Shown here: positions 40,862-49,571 of the stretch, in pieces
Position numbering within the stretch: position 1 is the stretch's first letter
Layout of the letters: each line of letters starts with the position of its first letter
Notes under the pieces: model-generated
What the model saw: only the letters and a program-made list of their open reading frames with translations
The model's database searches: none
What the model was told of the DNA's origin: nothing
Source: JACQFZ01 sp041485885
Lineage (GTDB): Bacteria; Pseudomonadota; Gammaproteobacteria; Acidiferrobacterales; Sulfurifustaceae
Direction of reading: 5' to 3'
Assembly: GCA_041485885.1 (NCBI GenBank)
Contig: JBGPKL010000008.1
Coordinates: 38,819-102,818, forward strand
DNA length: 64,000 bases
Translations under genes and position numbers: made by a program

Positions 40862-41436
40862 CGTACTTCGGCCAAGCGGGGCTTTATCTCGTACAGGTGA
40901 TCTTCGGGTTTTACATCCTGCTGGTGTTGTTGCGGCTGCTGTTTCAGATGGTGCGCGCGGATTTCTACAATCCGTTCGCGCAATTCATCGTTGCGCTCAC
41001 GCAACCTCCGCTCAAGACGCTGCGCCGTTTTATCCCGGGATTTTTCGGCATCGATTTCGCGACCGTGGTGCTCTTGATCGTGCTCCAAATACTCGAGGTC
41101 TCTCTGATCGCGTGGCTACAGGGAATCGCACCGCCGCTTGCCGGCGTGATCGTCATCGCCGCGGCGGAACTGCTCCAACTGACGGTATGGGTATACATCG
41201 TCTCTATTCTCGTGCGCGTCATTCTTTCTTGGGTGAACCCTTACGGCACCCGTCATCCGGTGGCCGATCTGCTTTACAGTCTCACCGAGCCGATGCTCGC
41301 CCCGGCGCGCCGTCTCATCCCGCCGATCGGCGGGCTCGATCTGTCGCCCATCGCGGTGCTCGTGCTGCTTCAGCTCACGTTGATTCTGATCGTCCGCCCG
41401 CTGAATGACGCGGGCGTTTCTCTGATGCTTCGGTAA
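40858..41436 (+). CDS. yggT: YggT family membrane protein
   Basis: 192 residues in two similar halves, each with membrane helices and the DPF.P-like/NP motif (YNPFAQFIVALTQPPLKTLR, and VNPYGTRHPVADLLYSLTEP followed by RRLIPPIGG..DLSPI). This doubled architecture is standard. Its role is unclear, perhaps in ion balance or division. Coupled to proC. Confidence 0.9.
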   Translation: MTYFGQAGLYLVQVIFGFYILLVLLRLLFQMVRADFYNPFAQFIVALTQPPLKTLRRFIPGFFGIDFATVVLLIVLQILEVSLIAWLQGIAPPLAGVIVIAAAELLQLTVWVYIVSILVRVILSWVNPYGTRHPVADLLYSLTEPMLAPARRLIPPIGGLDLSPIAVLVLLQLTLILIVRPLNDAGVSLMLR

Positions 41437-41440
41437 AAAG

Positions 41441-41680
41441 TAATCGCATCAGCGAACCAACTCCCCCTCTCCCTCCGGGAGAGGGATGGGGTGAGGGAGA
41501 GCGTGCCGAACCTTGGCATCCCTCACCCTCATTTCGTTCCCGCCGGGGTGCGCAAACATCATGCGCACCCGTTCGGCGGCGCGAATGCACGTTAAGTGCA
41601 TTCGCGAAACCTCCGCCTCACCTCCCGGAGGGAGAGGGAGGCGAGCCGAGGCGCGCTCCGGAGCGCGCACTTCATTTTAT
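41441..41680. repeat. Composite palindromic repeat block
   Basis: The 335-base yggT-GTPase spacer is almost entirely repeats: AATCGCATCAGCGAACCAAC (inverted copy of the 19270 tail), CCCCCTCTCCCTCCGGGAGAGG, GTGCGCAAACATCATGCGCAC, the hairpin CGAATGCAC-GTTAA-GTGCATTCG (41582-41604), CCCGGAGGGAGAGGGAGG, and GGCGCGCTCCGGAGCGCGC. Several modules recur elsewhere in other orders, so this looks like a mosaic. The promoter for the GTPase probably lies in 41680-41771, which is AT-richer. Confidence 0.7.
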
Positions 41681-41771
41681 TTGCTCCAACCTCGTCTATA
41701 TTTTCTAAACCTTATACTTTCTTCGAAAGCTCTGGCCTTTTCTCAACTTCAACCGGTAAACTTGTGTTTCG

Positions 41772-43757
41772 ATGGCCTTCTCAATGATCGGCGCTCAACC
41801 GATACCTAACCGCCCAACCACCGCCATCAACGCTTTCGGCAAGCGCCTCTCCGATTACAAAAATTGGTGCGAGGAGCTGGCGGGAACCATCGGGGAATAC
41901 CAAACGTGGATCGAGACTCAAGGGCTCGGGCATGGGGAGGACGATCTACGCGTTTACGAGCTGATCGACGCGCTTAAATCGGACAAGCTCATCGTGGCAC
42001 TGGTTGCCGAATTTTCGCGCGGCAAGACCGAGCTCATCAACGCGATCTTCTTCGCGGATTTCAAGCAACGGCTGTTGCCTTCCGATGCCGGGCGCACGAC
42101 GATGTGCCCAACCGAGCTTCTGTACGACGAAAAGCAGCCGCCGTGCGTAAAGCTCCTGCCGATCGACACGCGCCGGTCGCCGATTACGATCGCCGAATAC
42201 AAACGCGACCCGTCGCAGTGGACGGTCTTGCCGCTCGATATAAATCAGCCGAAATCGATGGCGGCGACGTTCGCGCAGATCATCAAAACCCAAACGGTCA
42301 GCATCCGCGAGGCGACCGAGCTCGGCCTCTACAACCCGCAAGCGCCGAACTTGACGCTGCCGGGCGACGGCAAAGTACAGGTTCCGGTGTGGCGCCATGC
42401 GATTATCAACTTCCCGCATCCGTTGCTGAAGCAAGGTTTGGTCGTGATTGATACGCCCGGCCTGAATTCGCTCGGCACCGAGCCCGAGCTCACGATGGGC
42501 ATGCTGCCCTCGGCGCACGCGATCTTGTTCGTATTGGCGGCTGACGCGGGCGTGACCAAATCCGATCTCGACGTGTGGACCCATCACGTGTGCGTTGCCA
42601 AACACGGCAACGCCGAGGGTCGTATCGTCGTGCTGAACAAGGTCGACGCGCTATGGGACGAGCTGCGCGCGCCGGAGATGATTTCGGCATCGCTCGGCCG
42701 CCAGATCGAAGACACCGCGCGTGTCTTAGGCGTCAGCCGCCGCCAGATTTTCCCGGTCTCAGCGCAAAAAGGATTGCTCGGCAAGATCAAGGGGGACCAT
42801 TCGCTCATCGTTCGAAGCGGATTGATTCCGCTCGAGAACAAGCTTTCCACCGACGTCGTTGGCGCGAAGCAAGAACTAATGCGCGAGAAGATCACCCACG
42901 AGATCGGCTCCATCATCGATCGCACGCGCGCCATGATCGCCGCCCGCCTCGCCTCCGTGGACGCGCAGTTTATGGAACTCAAGAGCCTCTCCGGCAAGAA
43001 TCAGGATTCGATTCAGCAAATGATCAATCGCATGCGCGAGGAGAAGCAAGCGTATGACAAGACGCTGGTGAGCTTCCAGCAGACGCGCGTGATGCTGTCC
43101 GAGCACACGAAAGTTTTGCTCGACTATCTAAGCGTGGAAAGCTTCGATGAGCTGATGGCGCAAACGCGCAAGGCGATGAAAGAATCCTGGACCACGCACG
43201 GCCTGCAGGCCGGCATGAAAACGCTGTTCGACGGCGCGACCGAAGCCATGGAGAAGGCGCACGTGCAGGCGCAGCAGATCGTCGGCCTGGTGCAGGCGAT
43301 CTACAACAAGTTCCACACCGATCACGGCCTCGCCAACATCAAGCCGGCGGTATTTTCGCTGAACATTTTCCGCAACCAGCTACAGCGCCTGTATGACGAG
43401 GCCGATACGTTCCGCAAGAGCCCCATCATGCTGATGACCGAGCAGCACTTCGTGATCAAGCGATTCTTCATCACCCTCGCGAGCCGCGCGCGCCTGCTTT
43501 ATACGGAGTGCAACACCGCCGCGCGCAACTGGGCCAAGGCGATCATGGCGCCGATCCTGGCGCAGGTGCGCGAGCACAAAATCATGATGGACCATCGGCT
43601 CGAGAACTTGAAACGCGTACACGAGAACCTCGACAACCTGAGCGGCCGCATCACCGAGCTCGAGAACACGAAGCTCAACCTCGAGAACCAGCTCGTGGTC
43701 ATCGGCAACCTGCTGCGCAAGATCAATCAGCCGCTCAGCGCGCGTCTCAACTCCTAA
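41772..43757 (+). CDS. Dynamin-like GTPase
   Basis: 661 residues. LIVALVAEFSRGKTELINAI (about 73-92) is a dynamin-type P-loop in which the usual first Gly (GEFS.GKS/T) is Ala79 and the loop ends Gly84-Lys85-Thr86. Then GRTTMCPTELLYDE (switch I region with Thr), VVIDTPGLNSLGTEPELT (G3) and VVLNKVDALWDELR (G4). The C-terminal half is long helices with coiled-coil propensity (ELENTKLNLENQLVVIGNLL). Bacterial dynamin-like proteins remodel or protect membranes. It is a single gene without a paired second dynamin. Start ATG 41772. Confidence 0.8.
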   Translation: MAFSMIGAQPIPNRPTTAINAFGKRLSDYKNWCEELAGTIGEYQTWIETQGLGHGEDDLRVYELIDALKSDKLIVALVAEFSRGKTELINAIFFADFKQRLLPSDAGRTTMCPTELLYDEKQPPCVKLLPIDTRRSPITIAEYKRDPSQWTVLPLDINQPKSMAATFAQIIKTQTVSIREATELGLYNPQAPNLTLPGDGKVQVPVWRHAIINFPHPLLKQGLVVIDTPGLNSLGTEPELTMGMLPSAHAILFVLAADAGVTKSDLDVWTHHVCVAKHGNAEGRIVVLNKVDALWDELRAPEMISASLGRQIEDTARVLGVSRRQIFPVSAQKGLLGKIKGDHSLIVRSGLIPLENKLSTDVVGAKQELMREKITHEIGSIIDRTRAMIAARLASVDAQFMELKSLSGKNQDSIQQMINRMREEKQAYDKTLVSFQQTRVMLSEHTKVLLDYLSVESFDELMAQTRKAMKESWTTHGLQAGMKTLFDGATEAMEKAHVQAQQIVGLVQAIYNKFHTDHGLANIKPAVFSLNIFRNQLQRLYDEADTFRKSPIMLMTEQHFVIKRFFITLASRARLLYTECNTAARNWAKAIMAPILAQVREHKIMMDHRLENLKRVHENLDNLSGRITELENTKLNLENQLVVIGNLLRKINQPLSARLNS

Positions 43758-43968
43758 GTCTCGCACCGCTGGCGAGGTCTGGTCGCGTTACCGTCTGCGT
43801 AGCGTCTTCCACCCCTCGCGTCATCGGCACGCCGTCTACGCGATCGAGGCGGGTGTGGGGAGCGTTCTGCTAAACTGCCTGCGTGACGGAAATGATCGCA
43901 CTCGCTGAATCAAGAGCGTGCCGCGCCGCGCACGACCCGACCGACGACGGTCCGCACACCGTCCCTCA

Positions 43969-45528
43969 ATGACGAAAGACGTTTCCTCCTGGCGTATCGT
44001 CTGGCGCGCGTTGCAAAGCTGGCGCACCGCCGCGGTGAGTCTGCTGTCCTTCTCGTCGGGGCTTCCGCTCGGCCTCGTGTGGATCGCCATTCCCACCTGG
44101 CTCGCGCGCGAGGGCGTGGATATCAAGATCATCGGCCTGTTCACCCTCGCGCAAGCGCCGTGGAGCTTCAAGTTTTTGTGGTCCCCGCTGATGGATCGCT
44201 ACGCGCTGCCGTTTCCGCGCCTCGGGCGCAAGCTCGGCTGGACGTTGGCGGCGCAGGTGGCGCTGCTGGTCCTCACGCTCATCCTGGGCGACGTCGCGAC
44301 CCGTCCCGACGCAATTTGGATCATCGGCGCGCTCACGCTCGCGATCGCCTTTGCCTCCGCCACGCAGGATATCGTCGTCGACGCCTACGCCGTGGAAGTC
44401 CTGCAACCGCACGAGCAAGGCATTGCCGTCGGCGCGCGCACCGCGCTTTATCGTGCCGCGATGTTCGTCGCGGGTGGCTTGGCGATTACGCTTGCGGGCC
44501 TGTGGTCGTGGCCGTTCGTGTTCACGCTGATCGCGCTTCTGTACTTGCCGATGACAGTGGTTACGTTCTTCGCACCACGGCCGGAAGCGGATCGCCTAAG
44601 AGCGCCGCCGTCGCTGCGCGCCGCCGTGTGGCAGCCGTTCGTGGGTTTCCTCGCCAAAGCGCGGGCGCTTGAGCTGCTCGCGTTCGTCGTGCTGTACAAG
44701 CTCGCCGACAACTTGGCCGGCGCGTTGGTGCGGCCGTTCCTGGTACAGATGGGGTTCAACGACTTCGACGTCGGCATCGCCACCGCGACCATCGGTCTCG
44801 TCGCGACACTGCTCGGCACGTTTCTCGGCGGCATGCTAACCACGGCGATGGGGCTCGGACACGCGCTGTGGGCGTTCGGACTGCTTCAGATCGTGTCGAA
44901 CTTCGGTTATGTGTGGATCGCGCTGGTCGGAGCGAATCGTCCGTTGATGTACGCCGCCATGGGATTCGAAAGCTTCACAAGCGGCATGGGCACCGGCGCC
45001 TTCGGCGTGCTGCTTCTGCGCATGACGATGAAGCGGTTCTCCGCCACTCAGTACGCGCTTTTCTCCAGTCTCTTCGCGTTGCCGCGCATCCTCGCCGGAC
45101 CGGTCACGGGCGTCATGGTCGATGCGATGGGGTGGCTCGATTTTTTTCTGTTCACCATCGCGATCGGAATACCGGGGCTGCTGATGTTGCATCGGTTCTC
45201 GCCGCTCGGCGTGGCAAACCCAGATCTCGATGTGATCGCGGACGTCACGTCGCGCCCGCTTACGTACCCCGCGGTGGCACTGCGCGCGCTTGCCGGTGCG
45301 GTCATCGGCTTCGCGCTCGCTATCGCCTCGATCGCCGTGCTCGACGCCTTCCGCCGTTACCACGTCACGCCGAGCAGCGGGCTCGATTTCACCGCTGCCC
45401 TCGGCGCGGTCTTCACACCCCACCAGATATCCGATTGGGTTACCCTTTTTGGCGCAGGCTTGTTCGGCATGATCGTCGCGCTCGTGACGGCCGCGACCGT
45501 CGTCGCGCGGTCGACGAAACCGAAATAA
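43969..45528 (+). CDS. AmpG-like MFS permease
   Basis: 519 residues with about 12-14 membrane helices. The start SSGLPLGLVWIAIPTWLAREG and FLWSPLMDRYALPFPRLGRK are typical of AmpG/acetyl-CoA transporter-type MFS proteins, as are ASATQDIVVDAYAVEVL and YKLADNLAGALVRPFLVQMGF. AmpG imports anhydro-muropeptides for cell-wall recycling; that substrate is inferred. ATG 43969 is chosen over an upstream open stretch of 17 codons rich in Arg. About 210 bases upstream hold no other feature. Confidence 0.85.
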   Translation: MTKDVSSWRIVWRALQSWRTAAVSLLSFSSGLPLGLVWIAIPTWLAREGVDIKIIGLFTLAQAPWSFKFLWSPLMDRYALPFPRLGRKLGWTLAAQVALLVLTLILGDVATRPDAIWIIGALTLAIAFASATQDIVVDAYAVEVLQPHEQGIAVGARTALYRAAMFVAGGLAITLAGLWSWPFVFTLIALLYLPMTVVTFFAPRPEADRLRAPPSLRAAVWQPFVGFLAKARALELLAFVVLYKLADNLAGALVRPFLVQMGFNDFDVGIATATIGLVATLLGTFLGGMLTTAMGLGHALWAFGLLQIVSNFGYVWIALVGANRPLMYAAMGFESFTSGMGTGAFGVLLLRMTMKRFSATQYALFSSLFALPRILAGPVTGVMVDAMGWLDFFLFTIAIGIPGLLMLHRFSPLGVANPDLDVIADVTSRPLTYPAVALRALAGAVIGFALAIASIAVLDAFRRYHVTPSSGLDFTAALGAVFTPHQISDWVTLFGAGLFGMIVALVTAATVVARSTKPK

Positions 45529-45598
45529 CTACACGCGGTCGGTATCTCTCCGGCGATGACACAGAACATCTCGGCCGACGGCGATCGTACTTCTACTA

Positions 45599-46405
45599 CT
45601 ACTTCTGCTCCGCCAGCTCTTGCAGTAGCACGAGCTCCGCCTCGCTGAAGCCGGCCTGCCGGCGCGCGGTTAAATCGAACGGCGCGCGCACCCGCGCGTC
45701 ATGTTCTCGCAGCAATCGCCGAAACGTCTCGATCGGATCGACGCCACGCTGCGCGCACAAATGACCGTACCAACGGTTACCGATGCGCACGTGCTCGACT
45801 TCGTCACGCTGAATAATCCGCAGGATCTCGACCGCGCGTTTGTCGCCGCAGGATTTGAGCTTCGCGATGAGCAGGGGCAATGCGTCGAGCCCGCGCGCTT
45901 CGAGCAGCCGCGGCACCAGCGCCATGCGCACGAGCGGGTCGTGCGCCGTCTTCACCGCCATCTCCCACAAACCGTTGTGCGCCGTGAAGCTGCCGTAGTC
46001 GAAGCCGAGCGTGCGCAGATGTTCGCGCAGCAACGTAAAGTGATACGCCTCATCGGCCGCGACACGCAGCCAGTCGCCGTAATACTCGCGCGGCAGACCG
46101 CGAAAGCGATACGCCGCATCGAGCGCGAGGTTAACCGCGTTGAACTCGATATGCGCGAGCGAGTGGATCAGCGCCGCGCGGCCCTCCGGGGTGGAGACCT
46201 TGCGACGCTCGACGAGACGCGGAGACACGAGCACGGGCCGCTCCGGGCGACCGGGATCGGTAGTCGGCTCGATGCGGCTCGGCGTTTCTTCGAGAGTAAG
46301 ACCGTCGGCGTTCCACTCGGCTAGAAGCGCGCGCGTCGCTATGCATTTGGCGGTCGGATCTCGCTCGCATAAAGCGGCGCGCGCTTGCTCGTAAAGATGA
46401 GTCAT
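45599..46405 (-). CDS. DUF455 ferritin-like protein
   Basis: 268 residues. ALIHSLAHIEFNAVNLALDA, VAADEAYHFTLLREHL and IQRDEVEHVRIGNRWY supply the Glu/His ligands of a di-iron four-helix bundle. The DUF455 family is related to MiaE-type hydroxylases, with no firm reaction assigned. The frame is open 36 codons upstream; ATG 46405 is at the conserved start. It marks the right edge of the core genome before the cassette array. Confidence 0.85.
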   Translation of the reverse strand: MTHLYEQARAALCERDPTAKCIATRALLAEWNADGLTLEETPSRIEPTTDPGRPERPVLVSPRLVERRKVSTPEGRAALIHSLAHIEFNAVNLALDAAYRFRGLPREYYGDWLRVAADEAYHFTLLREHLRTLGFDYGSFTAHNGLWEMAVKTAHDPLVRMALVPRLLEARGLDALPLLIAKLKSCGDKRAVEILRIIQRDEVEHVRIGNRWYGHLCAQRGVDPIETFRRLLREHDARVRAPFDLTARRQAGFSEAELVLLQELAEQK

Positions 46406-46514
46406 GGCTGAATGATACGGACGTCGTGCAACGCCGGCACACGAGATGGTTCCGGGCCCTGCGCTGGACGCACAGTTCCGGAGCTGGCGGCGTGACGTGA
46501 CGAAAAAAACCAAA

Positions 46515-46558
46515 TGGGACCCCGCAAAATCCCGGTCGGCCGCAGCGACTTGTTAGGC
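46515..46558 (-). other. Half attC-like site
   Basis: On the minus strand GCCTAACAAGTCGCTGCGGC (from 46558) looks like the R''-L'' start of an attC, but no matching GTTAGGC partner follows within about 130 bases. The R box (46552-46558) contains the stop codon of the membrane-protein cassette gene. I take this as the eroded end of the array. Confidence 0.4.
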
Positions 46559-46858
46559 AACACGTTTGTACCCACGAAGGGCTGTGATGACGCCGATTAG
46601 GGCTACGGAAAGAAGGACGAGACCTAAGAGAACCAAGTCGATTCGAATAGCCATGTCGCCTGTGGGAGAGCGCCACGTAGTCATGTAGGTTTCCCAGTCT
46701 GCATAAGCAAACCACACAAAGGCGACCGTTCCGAGAATCATCTTGGATCGATGAGAATATGTGCGCGTAAAATACGGAGCTGCAAACGCCACCGCCGCAA
46801 TAAAAGCGGCAACCGGATGCCATACGAATAACCTCAACGGCGAGAGTATGAGGTCCAT
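46553..46858 (-). CDS. Cassette-borne small membrane protein
   Basis: 101 residues with three likely membrane helices (about 9-30, 41-56, 74-93) and short charged loops. Unknown family. The start codon is six bases from attC1 and the stop lies inside the R box of the half site, the compact spacing typical of integron cassettes. Its GC content is lower than in flanking genes. Promoterless by appearance. Confidence 0.6.
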   Translation of the reverse strand: MDLILSPLRLFVWHPVAAFIAAVAFAAPYFTRTYSHRSKMILGTVAFVWFAYADWETYMTTWRSPTGDMAIRIDLVLLGLVLLSVALIGVITALRGYKRVA

Positions 46859-46863
46859 GTGTT

Positions 46864-46931
46864 GCCTAAACTTTCAAAATAACCGGCCTGCGCAGCTTTT
46901 CGCGCAGGTCCGGTTCATTGCCAGGTTAGGC
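46864..46931 (-). other. attC-like recombination site 1
   Basis: Outer boxes GCCTAAAC (46864-46871) and GTTAGGC (46925-46931) enclose an imperfect hairpin: AACCGG-CCTGCGC with loop AGCTTTTC and GCGCAGG-T-CCGGTT. The single unpaired T between the two stem blocks corresponds to an extrahelical base used by integron integrases to choose the strand. The length of 68 bases is in the normal range. It sits just 3' of the DUF4238 gene, the expected cassette position. Confidence 0.75.
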
Positions 46932-46959
46932 CTGTAGCGGGAGTTCGTGCATCTTGACC

Positions 46960-47838
46960 TCACAACAACTCCCCTTGCCTCAGCGCAGTTTCACTATCTG
47001 CAACGAATAGCTCGTGCGCGAGACGGGCGAGTTTCCAGTTGGCGTTGCTCACTACGGTGGCGTTCCAGATCACGCCGTGGCTCAAGGCCACGGTGCTACT
47101 TTGCGCAGTGGGCTCCGCGAGAATGGTCATCGGTGATACTGACCGGCACTCCGGATGGCGCATGAGCAGGAGCTTCCGGGAGCTGAGAGGAAAGAAGACG
47201 ATCGTTCCAGCGAGACCAATACCTGGCTCTGCCGGTGGCGGGCACGCGGAGTTGTAGAAGGAGACAGGACTGTCGGTCGTGATGAAGGAAGAACCAACTT
47301 CCGCCTCGAAAATTTCCCATTCCATACGAGCCAGCCATGGATGGAGAGTTCCAATCGCCATGCTCATGTAGTCGAATCGAGCGGAGTCCTTCATGGTGAG
47401 TTGAAATGCGCCGGAATTTATCTGTGAGGTTATGTCGGCTGGTGCGAGCCTGAGGATGGTCTCGCGCATGAGCGCTTTGGCCCAGGCGGCTTGTCGTGGG
47501 ACGCGAATTCTTTGAATCTCCAAGTACACCACCAACGTTGCAGCGCAATCGTCGGTTAGATCTCCAGGGGAATCGATAAGGCAATCGATGACACGCTTAA
47601 CTTGGTCCTCAATTCCTGACGCCAGGCCGTCCTCAAGAACATTCGGGTTGATGCCTGACGGCGCCCATGCTTGCCGGTAGTAAGCGTCGGTCTTCATGAC
47701 TTTCTTGGGCGTCTGATAGCGCGTCTGGTTGCGCGCAGTGTCACGTATGTGCAGGTAGCCGGTGGAGTCGGTGAAGCGCTTCAGGTACGACTCGGGCACA
47801 TAGTGGTGAGACTTCGCTATGTTTTGTCGCTGGGGCAT
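46960..47838 (-). CDS. Cassette-borne DUF4238 protein
   Basis: 292 residues. The HHYVPESYLKRFTD motif near the N-terminus, followed by YLEIQRIRVPRQA and SSFITTDSPVSFYN, marks the DUF4238 family. Function is not known; members are common on mobile DNA. The start (ATG 47838) lies five bases from attC2, and attC1 follows the stop after about 30 bases. Intact. Confidence 0.8.
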   Translation of the reverse strand: MPQRQNIAKSHHYVPESYLKRFTDSTGYLHIRDTARNQTRYQTPKKVMKTDAYYRQAWAPSGINPNVLEDGLASGIEDQVKRVIDCLIDSPGDLTDDCAATLVVYLEIQRIRVPRQAAWAKALMRETILRLAPADITSQINSGAFQLTMKDSARFDYMSMAIGTLHPWLARMEWEIFEAEVGSSFITTDSPVSFYNSACPPPAEPGIGLAGTIVFFPLSSRKLLLMRHPECRSVSPMTILAEPTAQSSTVALSHGVIWNATVVSNANWKLARLAHELFVADSETALRQGELL

Positions 47839-47842
47839 ACAG

Positions 47843-47906
47843 GCCTAAACGCAAAGTTAACCGACACGGCGTTGTTTGCCGCGTCCGGTTGAACGCCGCG
47901 TTAGAC
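47843..47906 (-). other. attC-like recombination site 2
   Basis: GCCTAAAC (47843-47850) and GTTAGAC (47900-47906) flank a hairpin AACC-GACACGGC, loop GTTGTTT, GCCGCGTC-C-GGTT with one mismatch and one bulged C. GTTAGAC fits the GTTRRRY R' consensus exactly. The stop codon of the antitoxin-like gene (TAA, 47857-47859) lies inside the site. Confidence 0.75.
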
Positions 47907-48117
47907 CCCGCGCTTTCTGTGCAACGTTGACTAAAGAGTGAAGCGCTCTATTAACCGCATCTGAGTTAGGGAAGACCGCCGCCATCTCGGCATCCAGGAT
48001 GACGACATTGGAGCTTGCCTTTACGCGCGCGTAATATTTGCCACGCACAAGCTTGCCGAAATCAGATCGTTTGTATTCAGCCCGAAGTTCATCAGAGGTA
48101 GATTTAGCCTTCTTCAT
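47857..48117 (-). CDS. Putative antitoxin of a BrnT-type module
   Basis: 86 residues from ATG 48117: STSDELRAEYKRSDFGKLVR, GKYYARVKASSNVVILDAEM then AAVFPNSDAVNRALHSLV. This 'ELR.EY..S......RGKYY.R......V.L..D.A..FP....VN.AL' pattern is the common partner encoded after DUF497 (BrnT) toxins. The C-terminal tail TRRSTGRGKQRRVG is encoded by the attC itself. It overlaps the toxin gene by 14 bases. Confidence 0.7.
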   Translation of the reverse strand: MKKAKSTSDELRAEYKRSDFGKLVRGKYYARVKASSNVVILDAEMAAVFPNSDAVNRALHSLVNVAQKARGLTRRSTGRGKQRRVG

Positions 48118-48376
48118 AAATTCGCCGTTCGCGCTTGGTTGCAATACGGGCGCTAATGATACGCGTGGCGTCACCGCGCTCGATGTGGGCCACGACTAAA
48201 AGCCGATTTTCCGACGACATTCCAAACGTAACCAGTCTTGTCTCATCCTCGGAATGATCTGGGTCCGCGCCCGTCACCGCCAGCGAGTCGTGGAAAACGC
48301 TGGAAGCTTCGTCGAATGAGACTCCGTGTTTATGTAGGTTCCTGCGAGCTTTATGCGAGTCCCATTCGAAGCGCAT
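48104..48376 (-). CDS. brnT: BrnT-family (DUF497) toxin
   Basis: 90 residues: FEWDSHKARRNLHKHGVSFD, EASSVFHDSLAVTGADPDHS, then ETRLVTFGMSSENRLLVVAHIER and IISARIATKRERRIYEE. This is the DUF497 signature in full, a RelE-like ribonuclease toxin. It is the first gene of the cassette, read on the minus strand. Intact. Confidence 0.88.
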   Translation of the reverse strand: MRFEWDSHKARRNLHKHGVSFDEASSVFHDSLAVTGADPDHSEDETRLVTFGMSSENRLLVVAHIERGDATRIISARIATKRERRIYEEG

Positions 48377-48407
48377 GTTCGGATTCTATGCGTACTTATC
48401 GGTTGGG

Positions 48408-48495
48408 TCTAACTTGTCATTTTTCGTTGATCATCTGGCACGCTACGCTGCATAATTTGGTCGGTCAACGTTTTGGCGCCGTGTAATAGTTAGTC
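48408..48495 (-). other. Weak attC-like candidate
   Basis: GTCTAAC (48408-48414) and GTTAGTC (48489-48495) lie 88 bases apart, and CGTTGATC pairs with GGTCAACG inside (one G.T pair). The second box departs from GTTRRRY at one position and the inner stem is loose. Its place upstream of the brnT cassette is what an array would need. Confidence 0.35.
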
Positions 48496-48554
48496 TTGCC
48501 TAAGAAACTGGCTAGCGTTTCCGACGAGCGCGGCAAGCAATAGATCGGGTGCTT

Positions 48555-49418
48555 ATGTCTGACACTATCACCACACCCCAAGGCAAATTCACCGCCAAAA
48601 TCGTCGGTCCCACGACCGGCGATCTCGTTCTCCTCCTCCACGGCTTCCCGCAATCGCGCCACTCGTGGCGCGAGCAAGTGCCCGCGCTCGGCGAAGCCGG
48701 CTACCGCGCGGTCGCGTTCGATCAGCGCGGCTACTCACCGGGCGTGCGGCCGGACTCCGCGACAAACCTCGCCGCGTACAACATCGATCGGCTGATCGCC
48801 GACGTGCTCGACGTCGCGGAGGCGGTGACGAAAAATCCGCGCGCGCGGTTTCATTTGGTCGGGCACGATTGGGGTGGGCAGGTTGCGTGGGGCGTGGCTG
48901 CGACGCATCCGGATCGCGTCGCGTCACTGACCGTGCTGTCGCGGCCGCATCCGACAGCGTTTCGCCGCGCGTTTCAGAGCAACGCCGACAACCAGCAGCA
49001 TCGCTCGCGGCATCACGCCGCATTCAACGATCCGACCACGGTTTCGCGCTTCCTCGCCGACGACGCGCAGGCATTCAAGCGCCGGCTGGCCGACAACGGC
49101 GTGCCGGCGTCATCGATCGCAGAATATTTGTCGGTGCTCGGTGATCCGGCGGCGCTCGAAGCGGCGGTGGCGTGGTACCGCGCGGCGCGCGCGGTGGTGA
49201 ACATCGAAGCGGCTGCGGTGAACGTACCGACGCTTTATATCTGGGGTGACGCCGACCACACGGTCGGACCGACGGCGGCGCGGACGACGGCCGAATTCGT
49301 GACGGCGGCGTTTCGCTTCGAGGTGCTGCCGGGCGTCGGTCACTTCGTCACGGATCAAGCGCCGGAAGCGGTCACTCGGTTGTTACTCGATCATCTCGCA
49401 GCGCATCCGTTGCGGTGA
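48555..49418 (+). CDS. Alpha/beta hydrolase (epoxide hydrolase/haloalkane dehalogenase-like)
   Basis: 287 residues. VLLLHGFPQSRHSWREQVPA is the oxyanion region, HLVGHDWGGQVAWGVA supplies an Asp nucleophile (GHDWGG, not GxSxG), WGDADHTVG the acid and PGVGHFVTDQ the His. An Asp nucleophile is the mark of the epoxide hydrolase and dehalogenase groups. The frame starts at GTG 48549; ATG 48555 (MSDTITTPQG) is preferred. A complete stand-alone gene next to the cassette array. Confidence 0.85.
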   Translation: MSDTITTPQGKFTAKIVGPTTGDLVLLLHGFPQSRHSWREQVPALGEAGYRAVAFDQRGYSPGVRPDSATNLAAYNIDRLIADVLDVAEAVTKNPRARFHLVGHDWGGQVAWGVAATHPDRVASLTVLSRPHPTAFRRAFQSNADNQQHRSRHHAAFNDPTTVSRFLADDAQAFKRRLADNGVPASSIAEYLSVLGDPAALEAAVAWYRAARAVVNIEAAAVNVPTLYIWGDADHTVGPTAARTTAEFVTAAFRFEVLPGVGHFVTDQAPEAVTRLLLDHLAAHPLR

Positions 49419-49571
49419 CGCCGAAACACGACCGTTTCGCTCCACGTTGCCAAGGAGTTGTCGTGGCGCGAATAAGGAAACGGCAGTAATAACTGGATGC
49501 CCGCTTTCGCGGGCATGACGGACGGAAGGAATTGATAGGGCTTTGCTGGAACCCACCTCGACGTTGCGCCT

